A stretch of 64,000 bases of DNA from Tridacna crocea (GCA_943736015.1 OX031072.1:10133501-10197500); one strand, 5' to 3'; positions 23,820 through 35,046 are shown, numbered from the stretch's first letter. Notes: a model not told the origin generated them from the sequence alone. Program-made: numbers and translations.

Positions 23820-26800
23820 CTGTGAATAAAAACGTAAACTGTTAACCTCTGAAATAGTTTCACAGCAGACAAATTAAAAAAAAACTTGTAACTTACTGAT
23901 TAGCAACATGATTTAAAAAGACTCAATGAAAGCCAAAAGTAAACCATTCTATGTGTAAAAATTAATAAATTCCACTCTTATCATGTTGTCTATGGTAATG
24001 AAAGAGTGAAGGTTTTTTTATTAACACATACTTGATTTTGTAAGTCTAATAGATTACAGTGGTGGAGTGTAGATCAGAGATCAGAGACCATACTGCATGT
24101 TTTGATCTTAATCTACACTGTTCCCAAAATCTTCTTGTGTTGTACATAGAAAGAGATGGGTTAAATATTTTCTCACTATATACGAAAAAAAAAAAAAATT
24201 CTACTATTTTCCTCATGTTTTTCATTAACCCTTAACCACACAATCCAGACTTTCCACGACTCATAGAAAGAAGGCTTTTGAAAACATTGTGGGAAAGGGA
24301 GAAAATGCTAGTAGGCATCATTTTCTCCCTTCCCCACAATGTTTTCTAACATTGCAATGACAAGTTTATCATTTGGGCCACCTTTATTTGGTCCTCTGCA
24401 ATGTTTTGAATTTGGACTAGTCTAAATTTTGTCACTTGGTAAAGAGCTAAGATATATCTACTACTTGGCTTGGTCCTAAAAAAAAACCAAACTATGCATT
24501 TCTAAATGAATACAAAATAGATGTATACCCAAGGCTGACCAGTAGCAGAGGACAAGTTAATTTCCCACGTATGTAGGTTCATCATGGCCCCCATTTCACT
24601 TAAAACAACAAAGGCTGCATCTGGGTCGGAGGCAAAATTGAATTCCCCACACACTGTACTGTTGCCTTTACCTTTAAATAGATAAAGACTAAGTTTGTAG
24701 TTCTGTTGAATATAATGCAAGGATTGACTCTTTACCATACAATGACGACTTTTAACAACCCTGTAGGAGAAGCCTTTTGAAAACATTGTGGGAAAAAGAG
24801 AAAATGCTGGTAACCAGCATTTTCTCTTTTTTCCACAAAGTTTTCCTCCCTATGAAAGAAAAACTGTACTATTTCAGCCACTTTGAAATTGTCGTGTGCA
24901 AATGCTTTCAATTTGGATTGGTCTAAAATTTCGCCGTGTGGTAAAGGGTTAAACTTATATCTTGCTACTGTCAACTTTAATAACTGTTGGAAACAGTGAA
25001 ATCAAGATCAGAATGCACAGACTGTACATTGTGATCTTGTATTAAGTCTGTATTATAATTTGTGAGATATTGTAACAAAAACAGCCTTGGGTATGCTACA
25101 AGTATTTCAATGGATGATATGAATTAACGCTTTATCCAGATTAGCTCTTTACCAAACAAATAAATTTTTGACTGGACCAAGCTTGTGAAGATGACAAAAT
25201 TTAACGTAGATCAATTATATGATCTTTGTCTTTGAAATTGTAGAAAAATTTGTAAGGAAGAGAAGAAAATGCTGAATACCAAAATTTTCACCTTTTCCCA
25301 CAATGTTTTAAAATGCTCCATTCCCCAAGGATGTGCAAACCAAGGATTGTCTGGTAGAGGGTTACTTGCATGTAAAGAAAAAATTCAGTCCCTAGCATAC
25401 AATTTTGCAAACAAAAAATTGCTTCATTCTCACAATATTTACAAAAGCTGCCAAATGCACAAGGGAAACAAGTTTGTACAACAACAACAACGAATTTTCT
25501 ACCCATGGAGGTCCATCTCTATTTTCATATGGTAGCAAATTAATGGGTGATAACTCTTGCAACACTACAAAGGCAGCCTCTGGATCTGTGTAGAAATTAA
25601 ATTCTGCACACATTGATATTCTACCCCGAGCTGCAATGATAAGCATATAATTAACCCTTTGCCACACAGCAAAATTTCGACCTGTCAATATTAAAAAATC
25701 ATTCACAGAAGACAATTATATAGTTGCTCATATAATGCAAGTTTCCCTTGATAGGGTAGAAAACTTTGTGGAGAAAGGAGAAAATGCTGTTTTCCCAAAA
25801 TGTTTTGAAACAAGAGGACCATGATGGTCCTATATCCCTCACCTGAGTAACAAGCATCAAAGGTCTAAAATAAAGATAAATACCAAATACCACTGTTCAA
25901 AGCCAAATGATAATGAAACAAGACAAGCAAATTGTCGCAATTTGACTTGAGACTTTGAAGTTCTTTTCCAGACAATACTTTAAAAATGAAGATCAAAGTG
26001 GAATTGCTCAAAATTCGCACCAGGTAGAGTTTTTGTTCTTGTGCACTCTACTCCGTAATATTGCAACAAACAGGCATATTAAGTTTGAAGTCATTCTGAC
26101 TTCAGATGACAAAGTTATTTTCCAGACAGGCACTAAATGCTGTAAAAATGACAATCAAAGGAAAATAACCCATAGACGGTATGAGGTAGAGATATGGTTC
26201 TTTCACACTGCACTCTCTATTATTGCAACAAACACAAATGCTAAGTTTCAAGTCAATCAGACTGGAAATGATAAAGTTATGCTCTGGACTAAGAACTATT
26301 CTGAAGAACTTTCCAATTCAAGGGCAAATAACTCCAGTTGTTCTTGTCCGATTAGACCCAAAATCGAACACATCCTAGATCTTAGAGTTATATATATTTT
26401 GACCAAGTTTGGTCCTAATTGGTTGATAATGAAAATGCTAAAGTGTAAACAAAGTCAAATATAGTAATTTTTCTTATTCAAGGGCAAATAACTCCAGTTG
26501 TTCTTGTCCGATTACACCCATAATCGAAACCATTCGAAATCTTATGGTTATATATATTTTAGCCAAGTTTAGTGCTAATCGGTTAAAAATTGTAGATGCT
26601 AGAGAGTAAACAAAGTCAAATATAGCAACCAATGTACAGTGAGTGATCACAATAGCTCACTCTGAGCACTTTGTGCTCAGGTGAGCTAAAAAGCTTCATT
26701 CTTAGGGTCGTTTATAGTGGTCATTGTGTGGAAAAGGTTTAACCCTTTACCACACAACCATATTTTGGTCTCTTCCAAATTGAAAGCATTTGCTGACAAC

Positions 26801-29800
26801 AAACTATTAGTTTCTAAAAATAATGGAATTTGATTTTGAAATTTTAGAAAGCATTGTAGGAAAAGGAGAAAATGCTGGTTACCAGCATTTTCTCCTTTTC
26901 CCATAATGTTTTCTTAAGGCCTGTAACCCAGGGGTGTTAAAAGTTGGGATTGTGTGGTAAAGAGATAATGGACTGTATGGTGTCTAAGATTATTTCAGTT
27001 TTATCACAGTCGCTGCCCCCCTGGCTAAGTCAGTAGTGTACAGGACTTGAAAACAGGAGGTCACAGGTTCGATGACTGATGATAGTCATAGGGACAGGAT
27101 TCATTCATTTCTCACCTCTGATCATTGTTTCGATGATGTTTATGTGGGAAAGCAGGCAGTGGCTTAGAAAAAATATTCTGCAGAGAACTGATAAAACAAA
27201 TTCCAGGAAAGCATCAACAGGTGCACTGGCCACTGCAATATAACTTAAATAATGTTGAAATTGGCATCAAACACCACGCAATACAATCACAGCAGTTAGT
27301 GTACCGATCTATGAATTCCTTGAGTTTCTTTTTACCAATATTATCTCACAATATTCTTCCTAAGCTAATGGCTACCTTCCCATACAGCGACTGTGCAAAC
27401 AAGCAATGATAGGCAAAGGAGACACAACTTGCTTCTATATCAAATTTTTTAAACCCTTAAACAAACAATCACATCATTAAAGGACCCTGACAAATTTAGA
27501 CGGCTTTTAAAAACACTTTTGGAAAAGGAAAAATGCTTGTAACCAGCATTTCGTCCTTTTCTCATAATGTTTTCTATCCTTCCTCGGACAAATCTCATCA
27601 TCTGAGCCCCATCTCATTTTGTTGTCTGAAAATGTTCTTGACCCTTTTCCACACAATGAAACCTTTTACAAACCCAAAGGGAGAGACCTTTTGAAAACAA
27701 TGTGGAAAAAGGAGAAAAAGTTGACTAAAAGTGTGTCACTTAAGCCATGGCAAGCGTCAAATACATTTTAATATGTTTTCAATAAAAATAACTAGAGGCC
27801 CTTAACAGCTTGAATTGCTTTACTAGCAGTGATTTTGCTATTTCTGTATCAATATGCAGGCATGGTGAACTGAACAAAATATTTGAATCAAATACAAGCA
27901 TCAGGAAAACAACAACATAATATTCCGTATTAATAGCTATCATGTTTACTTACCTTCTACATTACCTCCCATGATTGTAATACTTTTTAACTTTTTACCA
28001 AAGTCTGGATCCTGTCTGATAGCCATTGCTATGTTTGTAAGGGGTGCCAAGGCAACTAGTGTTATTTCTCCTGAAAAATAAGAGGTTGAACCCTTTCCCA
28101 AACAATCCCTGTTTTTTACGGGTCTGGAATAGTAGCCTTTTGAAAAAATGGGGGGAAAAGTAGAAAATGCTTGTAACCAGCATTTTCTCCTTTTCCCACA
28201 ATGTTTTCTACCCTATCATAGACAGAAATCATCTTTCCAGCAAGAGTTGAATTGTCGTCTGCAAATGCTTTCAATTTGGTCTAGTCCAAAAGTTTGTCGT
28301 TTGGGAAAGGGTTAAAAACAGTTGACAGTTGCTCTGGTAGAAAGTGATTTAATGTATCATCCTGATCTGTTATATACCAAGCAGGTCATCACTATGATTA
28401 AAAAGTTTGTCTAACAAATGACTAAAGCTCAAGGTAGACTGGTCCTTTGGCATGCAAAAACTTGACCAATAACAAAAAGTTTCAACCCGTCTCTGTATGT
28501 TCAGGATACACAGGCTGATATGAGTTGATAGCTTTTACAGATGCATTAAACCTCTTTTTTAAATAGTATGACACAGATATGCTTACAACTTTTAACCCTT
28601 TACTCCACAGATACTCATTTCTATGCATTGCTTGTATGAGCCGTTGGAAAACATTGTGGCAAAAGGTGAAATTGCTCGTGACGAGCAATTTCACCTTTTG
28701 TCACAATGTTTTCTATGCTATCAAAAGGTGTCATACACACATTAGACTTCATCATTGCCGTTAATATTAGGTCAATCAGAGATACCAAAGAAATACCTTG
28801 TGGGGTAAAGGGTTACGGTAGAAAAAATATCTGTATCTTCTTGAAAAAGATTTCAAATACCTTTCAACAAAGTTTTAGAGAGAAAGCTAACTTATTTATG
28901 TTTTGAAGTTGTTTGTTTTACTCGAACAATTTGACATGCAACAAATGACTTCCAGTCCCATATATTACATGCAGTCTGATCATGATTCATGTCATCGTCA
29001 AAAGCATTACTCTATGAGTGTGGAACTGAAAGGGTCAGACCTGACATCTCCCCTAAGTAGAATTTTCGTACAGTCCTATTAAATACCATGGTACAAATAG
29101 TTACTCCCTAATTATATTCTTTGCATAGAGGTAAATTTCAGGTCAATTTGTTCAAGCAATATAAGTAATAAAACCATGCTTTACAGTGTCTTGCTTAACT
29201 CATTACCACACGACAAAATTATAGACTGGTCCAAATTGAAAGCATTTGCAGACGACAAAATAAAGGTGACTGAAAAATTGAAATTTGTCCTGGGAAGGGT
29301 AGAAAACAATGTGGGAAAAGGAGAAAATACTGATTATCAGCATTTTCTCCTTTTCCTACAGTGTTTTCAAAAGGCTTCATTCTCAGGGGCGTCAAAAGTA
29401 GGGATTGTGTGGTAATGGGTTAAGGGCACTCCCATAAGACAAAAAAGCAGGATGGTCTAGCTACAGAGCAATATCAACAACTGAATGAGAGAGCCCCTAT
29501 GAAATGCTGTGTTCCTTTCATCACATGTGAGATTTTTTTCTCTCTAAAGTATCAAGCAAATGAAAATATTTGCAGACAAAAGATGCAAATGCAGCAATTT
29601 CATGGATGATTGGACTTGAATATTTCAAACAGACTAAATCAGTTAACTTTAACCCTTTACCAAACAATTCCTGGCTTTTTAGACCAAGAGGTAGAACCCT
29701 TCTGAAAACATTGTAGGAATAGGAGAAAATGCTGGTAACCAGCATTTTCTCCTTTTCCCACAATGTTTTATAGTCTTGTAAAGTCAAGTTTTAATTTTAA

Positions 29801-32181
29801 ATCACATTTATTTCATCATCTGCAAATGATTTCACTTTGGACAAGTCTAAAATTTTGTTGTTTGGTAAAGAGTTCAGGTGGATTAATCCTTTATCACAGA
29901 ATCCCATGATTTCACAATCCTAAGGAAAACAGCTGTAGAAAATAATTAGTGTGAAAAGGAGAAAATGCTGGTAATTAGCATTTTCTCCTTTTCCCACAAT
30001 AATTTCAAGGACCATTATCCTCAAGGTAGTTTAAATTATGACTTGTGTTATAAAGGGTTCAAAACTTTATTATGTAGTAAAGGAAAAAGAAATACATGTA
30101 TTACGTCACACTACCTGGGTGTTGATTTACGAGTCTAACCAGAGCAGCAACAGCATGCTCTTTCTGTAACTGATCCATGGACACTGGAATGTCTAGGTTG
30201 GCATCTCCCAAACCATCTGATCCATGATAATGGGTGGCTTCCAACCCTTCTCCAACAAGGGCAGTGCTAGCTCCTTTATAGACAGGTACCTGTGGGAATG
30301 AGAAATTGGTTTCACTCTATGATTTGCACGGTATATACATGACTTCATTGGAAGGTACAGTTTTATCTTGTATTTAGAGTAAGACTGATGTTTAACTCTT
30401 TACCAGATGACAAAATTTTAGGCTTGTCCGAATTGAAAGCCCTCGCAAACGACAAAATAAATGTTACTCAAAAATTGGAATTTTGTTTCCAGTAGGGTAG
30501 AAAACATTGTGGGATATGGAGAAAATACTAGTTATCAGCATTTTCTCTTTTTCCTACAATGTTTAACTTTTCAAAAAGGCTTCTATCTCAGGATCATGAA
30601 AACCATGGATTGTTTGGTAAAGGGTAAAATGATACTCTTGCCAAAGTTTTTCACTTTAATTTCTTTTTTATTTTTATCTTTTTAATTCTTTTTTGTACTT
30701 CCCCAAAAAATTCAGATCTTTCATTTTGACCTTGCTACAAAAAATCTAATTAAAAATACTTAGCTCTTATACTTTTTGTTCCAAAACTTATACCACCATG
30801 ATAAGTATCAAACTTAGACTATAAACAAGAGCATCACATATGGGTGCCAACACTTGGCTAAGCTTGTCTGATTTTCAATGAAAACTCTAAGACAAAAGGG
30901 GGCATAAATGTATCAAAAATACTTTGATGATTTTCTGCCCTTGTTATATGGGTTTCCCTTTTGAAATTGTAAAATTCCAAAAATTTTACAAATGAGACAC
31001 ATCTAGCTCTTTACCAAACCACAAAATGTTAGACTGGCCCATATTGAAAGCATTTGCACATTATAAATTAAAACTGTCTTTAACCCTTTACCCCATAAGG
31101 CATTTGTATGGTATCTCTAATTGACCCTAAATAACAACAGGGATGAAGCCGTTTCTTATGTGTATATGACACCTTTTGATAGCATAGAAAATATTGTGAT
31201 AAAAGATGAAATTGCTCGTCATGAGCAATTTCACCTTTTACCACAATCTTTTCCAAAGGCTCCTACAAGCAATGCATAGAAATGAGTATCTATGGAGTAA
31301 AGGGTTAATTTCTGAAATTTGTCTCTGAAAGGATAGAAAACCAAGTGGGAAAAGGATAAAATGCTGGCTATTTGCATTTCTCCTTTTCCCGCAAGTTTTT
31401 CAAAAGCTTTTCTTCTAAGGGTCATGAAAATCAGGGCTTGCTTGGTAAAAACTTAAATTGTCTTTATGCTAGTGCTGTTGATTTGGACAATAAATTTTTA
31501 TTGTCTTGTGTAAAAAAACTAAGCACCATTTAAATCTTTACCAAACAACAAAATTTAAGACTTGTCAAAATTGAAAGCCTTTGCAGATGATTAAATAAAT
31601 GTTGCTCAAAAATTGTAATTTGTTCCCAGCAGTCAGTAGAAAACACTGTGGGAAACAAAAAGAATGCTGTTTTCCAGCATTTTCTCCTTTTCCCACAATG
31701 TTTTCAAAAGGCTTCTACTCAGGGTTGTGAAAACCAGGGATTGTTTAGTAAAGGGTTAACCCTTTACCACACAATCCCTACTTTTGATGACCCTGAGAAA
31801 GAAGCCCTTAGAAAACATTGTGGAAAAAAGAGAAAATGCTGGTAACCAGCATTTTCCTCTTTTCCGACAATGTTTTGTACCTTTCCAAAATCAAAATTCA
31901 ATTTTGATTCACATTTATTATGTCATCTGCAAATGCTTTCAATTTGGACAAGTCCAAAATTTTGTTGTTTGGTAAAGAGTTAAACAATTTTCATGACTTA
32001 CATCAAGTCTGTCACATACAGTGAGGACTTTTAATGTGTTCAGACAAACTTGGTCTATGCTACAGTTCCCAGCTACACAAGTCACCCCAAGGACCTGAAT
32101 GTCTGGCTTCGATAGGGCTAGGATTAAAGCATGGGCATCATCCACTCCTGTGTCGACGTCTACAATATATTTTTGCGCCAT
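23490..32181 (-). CDS. Nucleoside hydrolase (IUNH family) with two alternative fourth exons, complete
   Basis: The exons on the minus strand are 32181-32002, 30289-30115, 28070-27954, then either 25630-25503 (4a) or 24671-24529 (4b), then 23819-23490. The product is 309 residues with 4a or 314 with 4b, the usual family length. The enzyme class hydrolyses the N-glycosidic bond of ribonucleosides, using a bound calcium. Visible family features are D8-V-D10-T-G-V-D14-D15 (calcium site), LGVTCVAGN (31-39), LAPLTN (126-131), IMGGN (151-155), EFN (167-169) and a late CDLNA with the expected catalytic-pocket Asp. The start codon context CCAAATGG is good, and an acceptor-like CAATTTCAG lies 9 bases before it, so a 5' untranslated exon is likely. 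All splice phases agree (0, 1, 1, 0). Confidence 0.92.
24060..24150. mobile_element. D-family palindrome
   Basis: GTGTAGATCAGAGATCAG and TGATCTTAATCTACACTG. Confidence 0.65.
24225..24450 (+). mobile_element. TH1 in nucleoside hydrolase intron
   Basis: The arms share a change (AAAGGGAG / CTCCCTT); the loop side has decayed. Confidence 0.82.
24529..24671 (-). CDS. Alternative exon 4b of nucleoside hydrolase
   Basis: The acceptor TATTTAAAG and donor CCTTGG|GTATAC bound 143 bases, phase 1 to 0. It encodes KGNSTVCGEFNFASDPDAAF and keeps all the expected family residues. It is 5 codons longer than 4a at the 3' end. Confidence 0.85.
24726..24952 (+). mobile_element. TH1 next to alternative exon 4b
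   Basis: It lies 55 bases on the acceptor side of exon 4b. Both arms carry AAAAAGAG/CTCTTTTT in place of AAAAGGAG/CTCCTTTT. Confidence 0.86.
25141..25364 (-). mobile_element. TH1 between exons 4b and 4a, decayed
   Basis: Ends recognisable; the palindrome has many mismatches. Confidence 0.7.
25503..25630 (-). CDS. Alternative exon 4a of nucleoside hydrolase
   Basis: The acceptor CATTGCAG and donor CCATGG|GTAGAA bound 128 bases, phase 1 to 0. It encodes RGRISMCAEFNFYTDPEAAF. It aligns residue for residue with exon 4b in its first half, but has Arg where 4b and the family have the ribose-contacting Asn of the GN-x-x-x-x-EFN motif. TH material starts 20 bases upstream of the acceptor. Confidence 0.8.
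25651..25809 (-). mobile_element. TH1 left part, split by an F-family insertion
   Basis: TTAACCCTTTGCCACAC up to the hairpin; the right part resumes at 26692-26742 after the inserted element. Confidence 0.75.
25810..26691. mobile_element. F-family element (ACAAGAGGACCATGATGG...)
   Basis: It begins ACAAGAGGACCATGATGGTC, with CTCACCTGAG near the start and the inverted CTCAGGTGAG near the end (GAGCTAAAA). Two internal stretches repeat (AAGGGCAAATAACTCCAGTT at about 26321 and 26480). I recall this opening as a common bivalve repeat; that is recollection, not a search. The 169-codon open frame inside has no recognisable motif. Confidence 0.75.
26692..26742 (-). mobile_element. TH1 right remnant of the split copy
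   Basis: GCTTCATTCTTAGGGTCG through GGTTTAA; the TTAA is shared with the next TH1. Confidence 0.7.
26739..26967 (-). mobile_element. TH1 element
   Basis: Full length; hairpin about 26848-26910 near perfect. Confidence 0.86.
27015..27320 (+). mobile_element. S-family SINE with tRNA-like head
   Basis: The head about 27019-27090 has box-A-like TGGCTAAGTCAGTAG and box-B-like GGTTCGATGAC, consistent with an internal pol III promoter. Confidence 0.74.
27449..27721 (+). mobile_element. Decayed TH1 followed by a left TH1 fragment
   Basis: The first copy is about 27449-27645, the second about 27639-27721 and ends at the hairpin start. Confidence 0.65.
27954..28070 (-). CDS. Exon 3 of nucleoside hydrolase
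   Basis: It runs from TTTTTCAG to GAAG|GTAAGTA, 117 bases, phase 1 to 1. It encodes EITLVALAPLTNIAMAI and SITIMGGNVE. A TH copy begins about 15 bases upstream of its acceptor. Confidence 0.92.
28086..28315 (+). mobile_element. TH1 next to nucleoside hydrolase exon 3
   Basis: It belongs to the CCCAAACAATCCCTG branch with CAGACAGAAATCATC on the right, closely matching 50742-50969. It sits 15 bases before the exon acceptor. Confidence 0.86.
28425..28575 (-). mobile_element. C-family copy in nucleoside hydrolase intron 2
   Basis: GGTAGACTGGTCCTTTGGCA, AAAAAGTTTCAACCC, GATGCATTAAACC. Confidence 0.68.
28592..28815 (-). mobile_element. TH2 element
   Basis: Palindrome about 28648-28713 with loop CTCGTGACGAG; one unpaired change (GTGGC versus GTCAC). 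Confidence 0.85.
29195..29423 (-). mobile_element. TH1 element, full length
   Basis: TTAA both sides; loop side ATACTGATTATCAGCAT. Confidence 0.9.
29649..30061 (+). mobile_element. Two TH1 copies in tandem
   Basis: 29649-29875 is complete; 29883-30061 is a second, diverged copy. They end about 50 bases from the donor of exon 2. Confidence 0.82.
30115..30289 (-). CDS. Exon 2 of nucleoside hydrolase
   Basis: The acceptor ATTCCCACAG and donor CCAG|GTAGTG give 175 bases ending in phase 1. It encodes VPVYKGAS then HYHGSDGLGD, the loop that in the family helps bind the nucleoside. Confidence 0.92.
30392..30628 (-). mobile_element. TH1 element
   Basis: Complete with diverged right side; hairpin 30496-30562. 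Confidence 0.82.
30826..30995 (+). mobile_element. ACAAGAGCATCAC-type interspersed repeat
   Basis: ACAAGAGCATCACATATGGG, AAAACTCTAAGACAAAAGGG, GGCATAAATGTATC. A related inverted stretch lies at 36945-37060. Confidence 0.55.
31003..31456 (-). mobile_element. TH1 host copy interrupted by TH2
   Basis: The host's left part is 31003-31079 and right part 31309-31456. The interrupting element is bounded by TTAA on both sides. Confidence 0.82.
31080..31308 (+). mobile_element. TH2 inserted in a TH1
   Basis: TTAACCCTTTACCCCATAAG to GGAGTAAAGGGTTAA, with hairpin about 31188-31253. Flanks rejoin as a TH1 with a single TTAA. Confidence 0.88.
31529..31759 (-). mobile_element. TH1 element
   Basis: Arms CACTGTGGG and CCCACAATG; full length, TTAA shared with the next copy. 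Confidence 0.86.
31756..31983 (+). mobile_element. TH1 element beside nucleoside hydrolase exon 1
   Basis: Tail-to-head with the previous copy through one TTAA; ends 19 bases from the exon 1 donor. Confidence 0.88.
32002..32181 (-). CDS. Exon 1 of nucleoside hydrolase: calcium-binding DVDTGVDD
   Basis: Sixty codons from ATG to the donor GAT|GTAAGT, phase 0. It contains the N-terminal beta-alpha unit of the Rossmann-like fold. A TH copy ends 19 bases past the donor side. Confidence 0.92.
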
Positions 32182-32216
32182 TTGGCAGGCCTGAAATTGC
32201 GCAGATACTTTGATGG

Positions 32217-32415
32217 GTTAACCCTTATCCTGCTAAATAACGGAAATGAAACTTTCAAGCTGATTGTAAAAGCCTGAACATTAGTTTGAAAGATATTCTT
32301 TGAGGAAATGTATCTCCTTATCAGACAGTGAAATCAAAGATCAGACTCCACATTTTGTGCAGTCTGATCTTGATCTAAATTGCCCATGAAAGGTCAGACT
32401 TCTTAACCTTGGGCT
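32217..32415. mobile_element. D-family element, complete
   Basis: TTAACCCTTATCCTGCTAAA at the left; core 32335-32385; right end GGTCAGACTTCTTAA. TTAA at both ends suggests another TTAA-targeting family. Confidence 0.74.
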
Positions 32416-32439
32416 TGACCAAAACAATTCCCAATTATC

Positions 32440-32625
32440 AACTCTGGAGGAAAAAGCCCTTTGAATACATGGGGGAAAAGGAGAAAAATGCTGGTAACCA
32501 GTATTTTCACCTTTTCCTGAGTGATGCGTTTTCCATTCTTTTATAAGACTGTCAAATAATTTTAGTCACATTCAATTTGTGTGTGCAAATTCTCTGAAGT
32601 TGGACCAGTCGAAAATTTTCTTAAA
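32440..32625 (+). mobile_element. TH1, decayed
   Basis: Hairpin remnant about 32470-32520; right part TGTGTGCAAATTCTC. Confidence 0.6.
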
Positions 32626-32849
32626 ATGTTAAAATTACAATGGGTTAGAACTACGCAATTATGTACTTGTAGTTGTACAGTATTAATGTCTGATAAATTT
32701 ACTAAAGACAGTTTTTACCTTTAGCTTCATGAAGCAGACCTCTTTTGGAGAAAAAAATGTGGCAAAAGCAGAATTTGCTGGTAACAAGCAATTTCTTCCT
32801 TTGTTATGATCATTTGCAAGATAGCACATTTGGATTTGATATCTAAACA

Positions 32850-33640
32850 TGGACCGGACGACAAAGTGATGGAGCGAAAAGGTAATGGGACGCATGATGA
32901 AACAACCGTAGCAAGATGTCTGGTACGAAAATCGATTACCGTATGAAGATTTCTGATTCTGGTTGTTTTAATCGTCAGAAAATTTATTAACCGACGGCTT
33001 AACACTCTTTTCGATAGATGCTTTACTCCAACTATGGTCAGTGATACAGCCATGCAAAAATGAGACCGTCTTGGTTCCCCGCACACGTCGAAGTCGATAA
33101 AGATGTTGAACAGGCGAGATTTCTTCCACTAAGTTTTGAGTTGTAAAAGGAATATGTTTTTCATGATATTTTATATTCTTTCATTTAATTTCAAACCATT
33201 GATCTGGTCTTGAATTCAATGGAAATAATTATAACCCCGGCTGAAAGAAATTTCCGCCGTTGAAATGCAAAATGTGGAAGCGAGACAACTTTCGTTGAAT
33301 TTTTAATCATGCATTGTACAGGTTACTCCCCTTCGTTCAACGAAAATTTTGACTCATCGAGAAGCGTAAAACAACAAATCATACATGCATATGGCATACA
33401 AGAGATTAGGCAGTAAAGTATAAATATTACTGTGGACTTCACATTATATCAGAAATTGGATATCAAATAAGAATTAAAACATCTGAAGGGGATGGGTCTT
33501 CTGAGAAACACTCGGACTCCACTCCTGTGAAACTGGTTTAGACCAATTATATTTTTTTGTCATCTATCGGACCGGTATGTTTCTATGAAAAGAAAAAGTT
33601 TTAAACAGTGAAAAGTTCACTTATTACAGAAATACATAAC
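32850..33640. other. Unique sequence upstream of the nucleoside hydrolase gene
   Basis: Less repetitive and richer in CpG-like steps around 32900-33120 than its surroundings. A promoter or 5' untranslated exon of the minus-strand gene could lie here; no defined signal is visible. Confidence 0.35.
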
Positions 33641-33650
33641 ACTCTGACGA

Positions 33651-33742
33651 GCCAGCATAGCTCAGTTGGTAGAGCATAGGACTAGCGAGGATGATGTTTC
33701 GAGTCCCATGAGGGTATGGGTTCGATCCCCACGTCTGGCCAT
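33651..33742 (+). pseudogene. tRNA-like unit, probably a SINE head
   Basis: GCCAGCATAGCTCAGTTGGTA with a perfect D stem (GCTC/GAGC), and TGGGTTCGATCCCCA T arm ending CTGGCCA. GGACT can pair with AGTCC around an over-long anticodon loop. Five of seven acceptor pairs form. It is not a standard tRNA; an intron-containing or SINE-type relic fits. Confidence 0.5.
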
Positions 33743-33962
33743 CTAAAATTACAAATAGTCTTTTCGATGAGACTTGCAACCCAGGTCCCATGTGACGATG
33801 CTATACAACCAGTATGTAAAAGAAGCAGGCGTAACTTAGGATGGGTTTTGTCCTGTATCTGCACAGCCACTATCCCCTGTAACAATACTAACAGCCTTAG
33901 GGGGTGTCATCCATATGGGCAACTGGTGGCGACATTTAATAAACACAAATTCAGTCAATTCT

Positions 33963-34174
33963 AACACTCTATCAGCCATTTCCTCCTTTTAAAGACCCAA
34001 GGGGTAAAGGCTTTTGAAAGGTTGTTGGAAAAAAAAGAAGAAAATAATCTTTTTCTACATTTTTTACAACTCTTCTATAAAGTTATCCCTCTACTTAAGC
34101 TATGAAACATGTTTTGTCTGCATATGCTATCAATTTGGACAAGTCTAACATATTTTCATGCGGAAAAGAGTTAA
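33963..34174 (+). mobile_element. TH1, strongly decayed
   Basis: The hairpin is destroyed; the right end AAAGAGTTAA is intact. Confidence 0.6.
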
Positions 34175-34492
34175 TATCATAATCATGTGCTAGATGTATG
34201 AAAAATATTATGTTCATTGATTTATATACAGTTTATTAAGAACAATCACAAAAATGATAACAATTACAGATACCAATAAAAATTTACATAAATTATTTAT
34301 GTAAAATGTTTTGTCTATTCCCAGCATGCATGTACATGTATGATAATGATAAAATTACAAATGCATCTCTTCATAAATTGGCAAACTCTGTATCATTTTG
34401 CATCAAAGTTCAAAGTATGTAAAATTCCCACACTGCTGAAGTTTTTTGCTTCACAGAACAGACAAAATAATTATTCTAGGCTTCCCAGTCCT

Positions 34493-34722
34493 TTAACCTT
34501 ATTTCACACTATGACGACTTTTAGCAATCCTGAAAGAAAAAAACTTTTGAAAACATTGTGGGAAAAGGAGAAAATGCTGCTTACCAGCATTTTCTCCCTT
34601 TCTCACAATGTCTTCTATTTTATCAAAGAAAAATAATCTCATATGATCCACATTGAAATTATCATCTGCAAATGCTTTCAGTATGGACACGTCTGAAATT
34701 TTGTTGTGTGGTAAAGGGTTAA
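34493..34722 (+). mobile_element. TH1 element
   Basis: TTAA both sides; hairpin about 34550-34614. Confidence 0.86.
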
Positions 34723-34769
34723 TATTAACTATGGTATACTGTATACAAAAATGAGCATAAAAGAATCTA

Positions 34770-35000
34770 GGTCTTTATGGAAGAACAAAGTTTTAGACTT
34801 GCCAAAAGTGAAAGCATTTGCATACAACATAATCTATTGTTCAAGTATTGAAATTTTGTTTTAGAAGGTAAGAAAGCATTGTGGTCTGGAGAAAGCACAA
34901 AATGCTGATTACCACCATTTTCTCTTTTTTTCTCACAATGCTTTCAAAAGCTGCTTTCCTCAAGGTCATTGAAAGTCTGCATTAATTGGTAAAGGGTTAA
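34770..35000 (-). mobile_element. TH1, diverged
   Basis: Recognisable throughout but with an insertion in the left arm (GTGGTCTGGAGAAAG). Confidence 0.72.
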
Positions 35001-35046
35001 CCATTTTTTCATAAGGGAAAAATTTCAGACTTCATACTAAATTATT

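Noticed and set aside
23254..23829. 191-codon plus-strand ORF
   Set aside because: It is antisense to nucleoside hydrolase exon 5, which has clear family motifs and splice sites.
25955..26464. 169-codon ORF as a possible gene
   Set aside because: It lies wholly within the F interspersed repeat, with internal duplicated segments and no recognisable domain.
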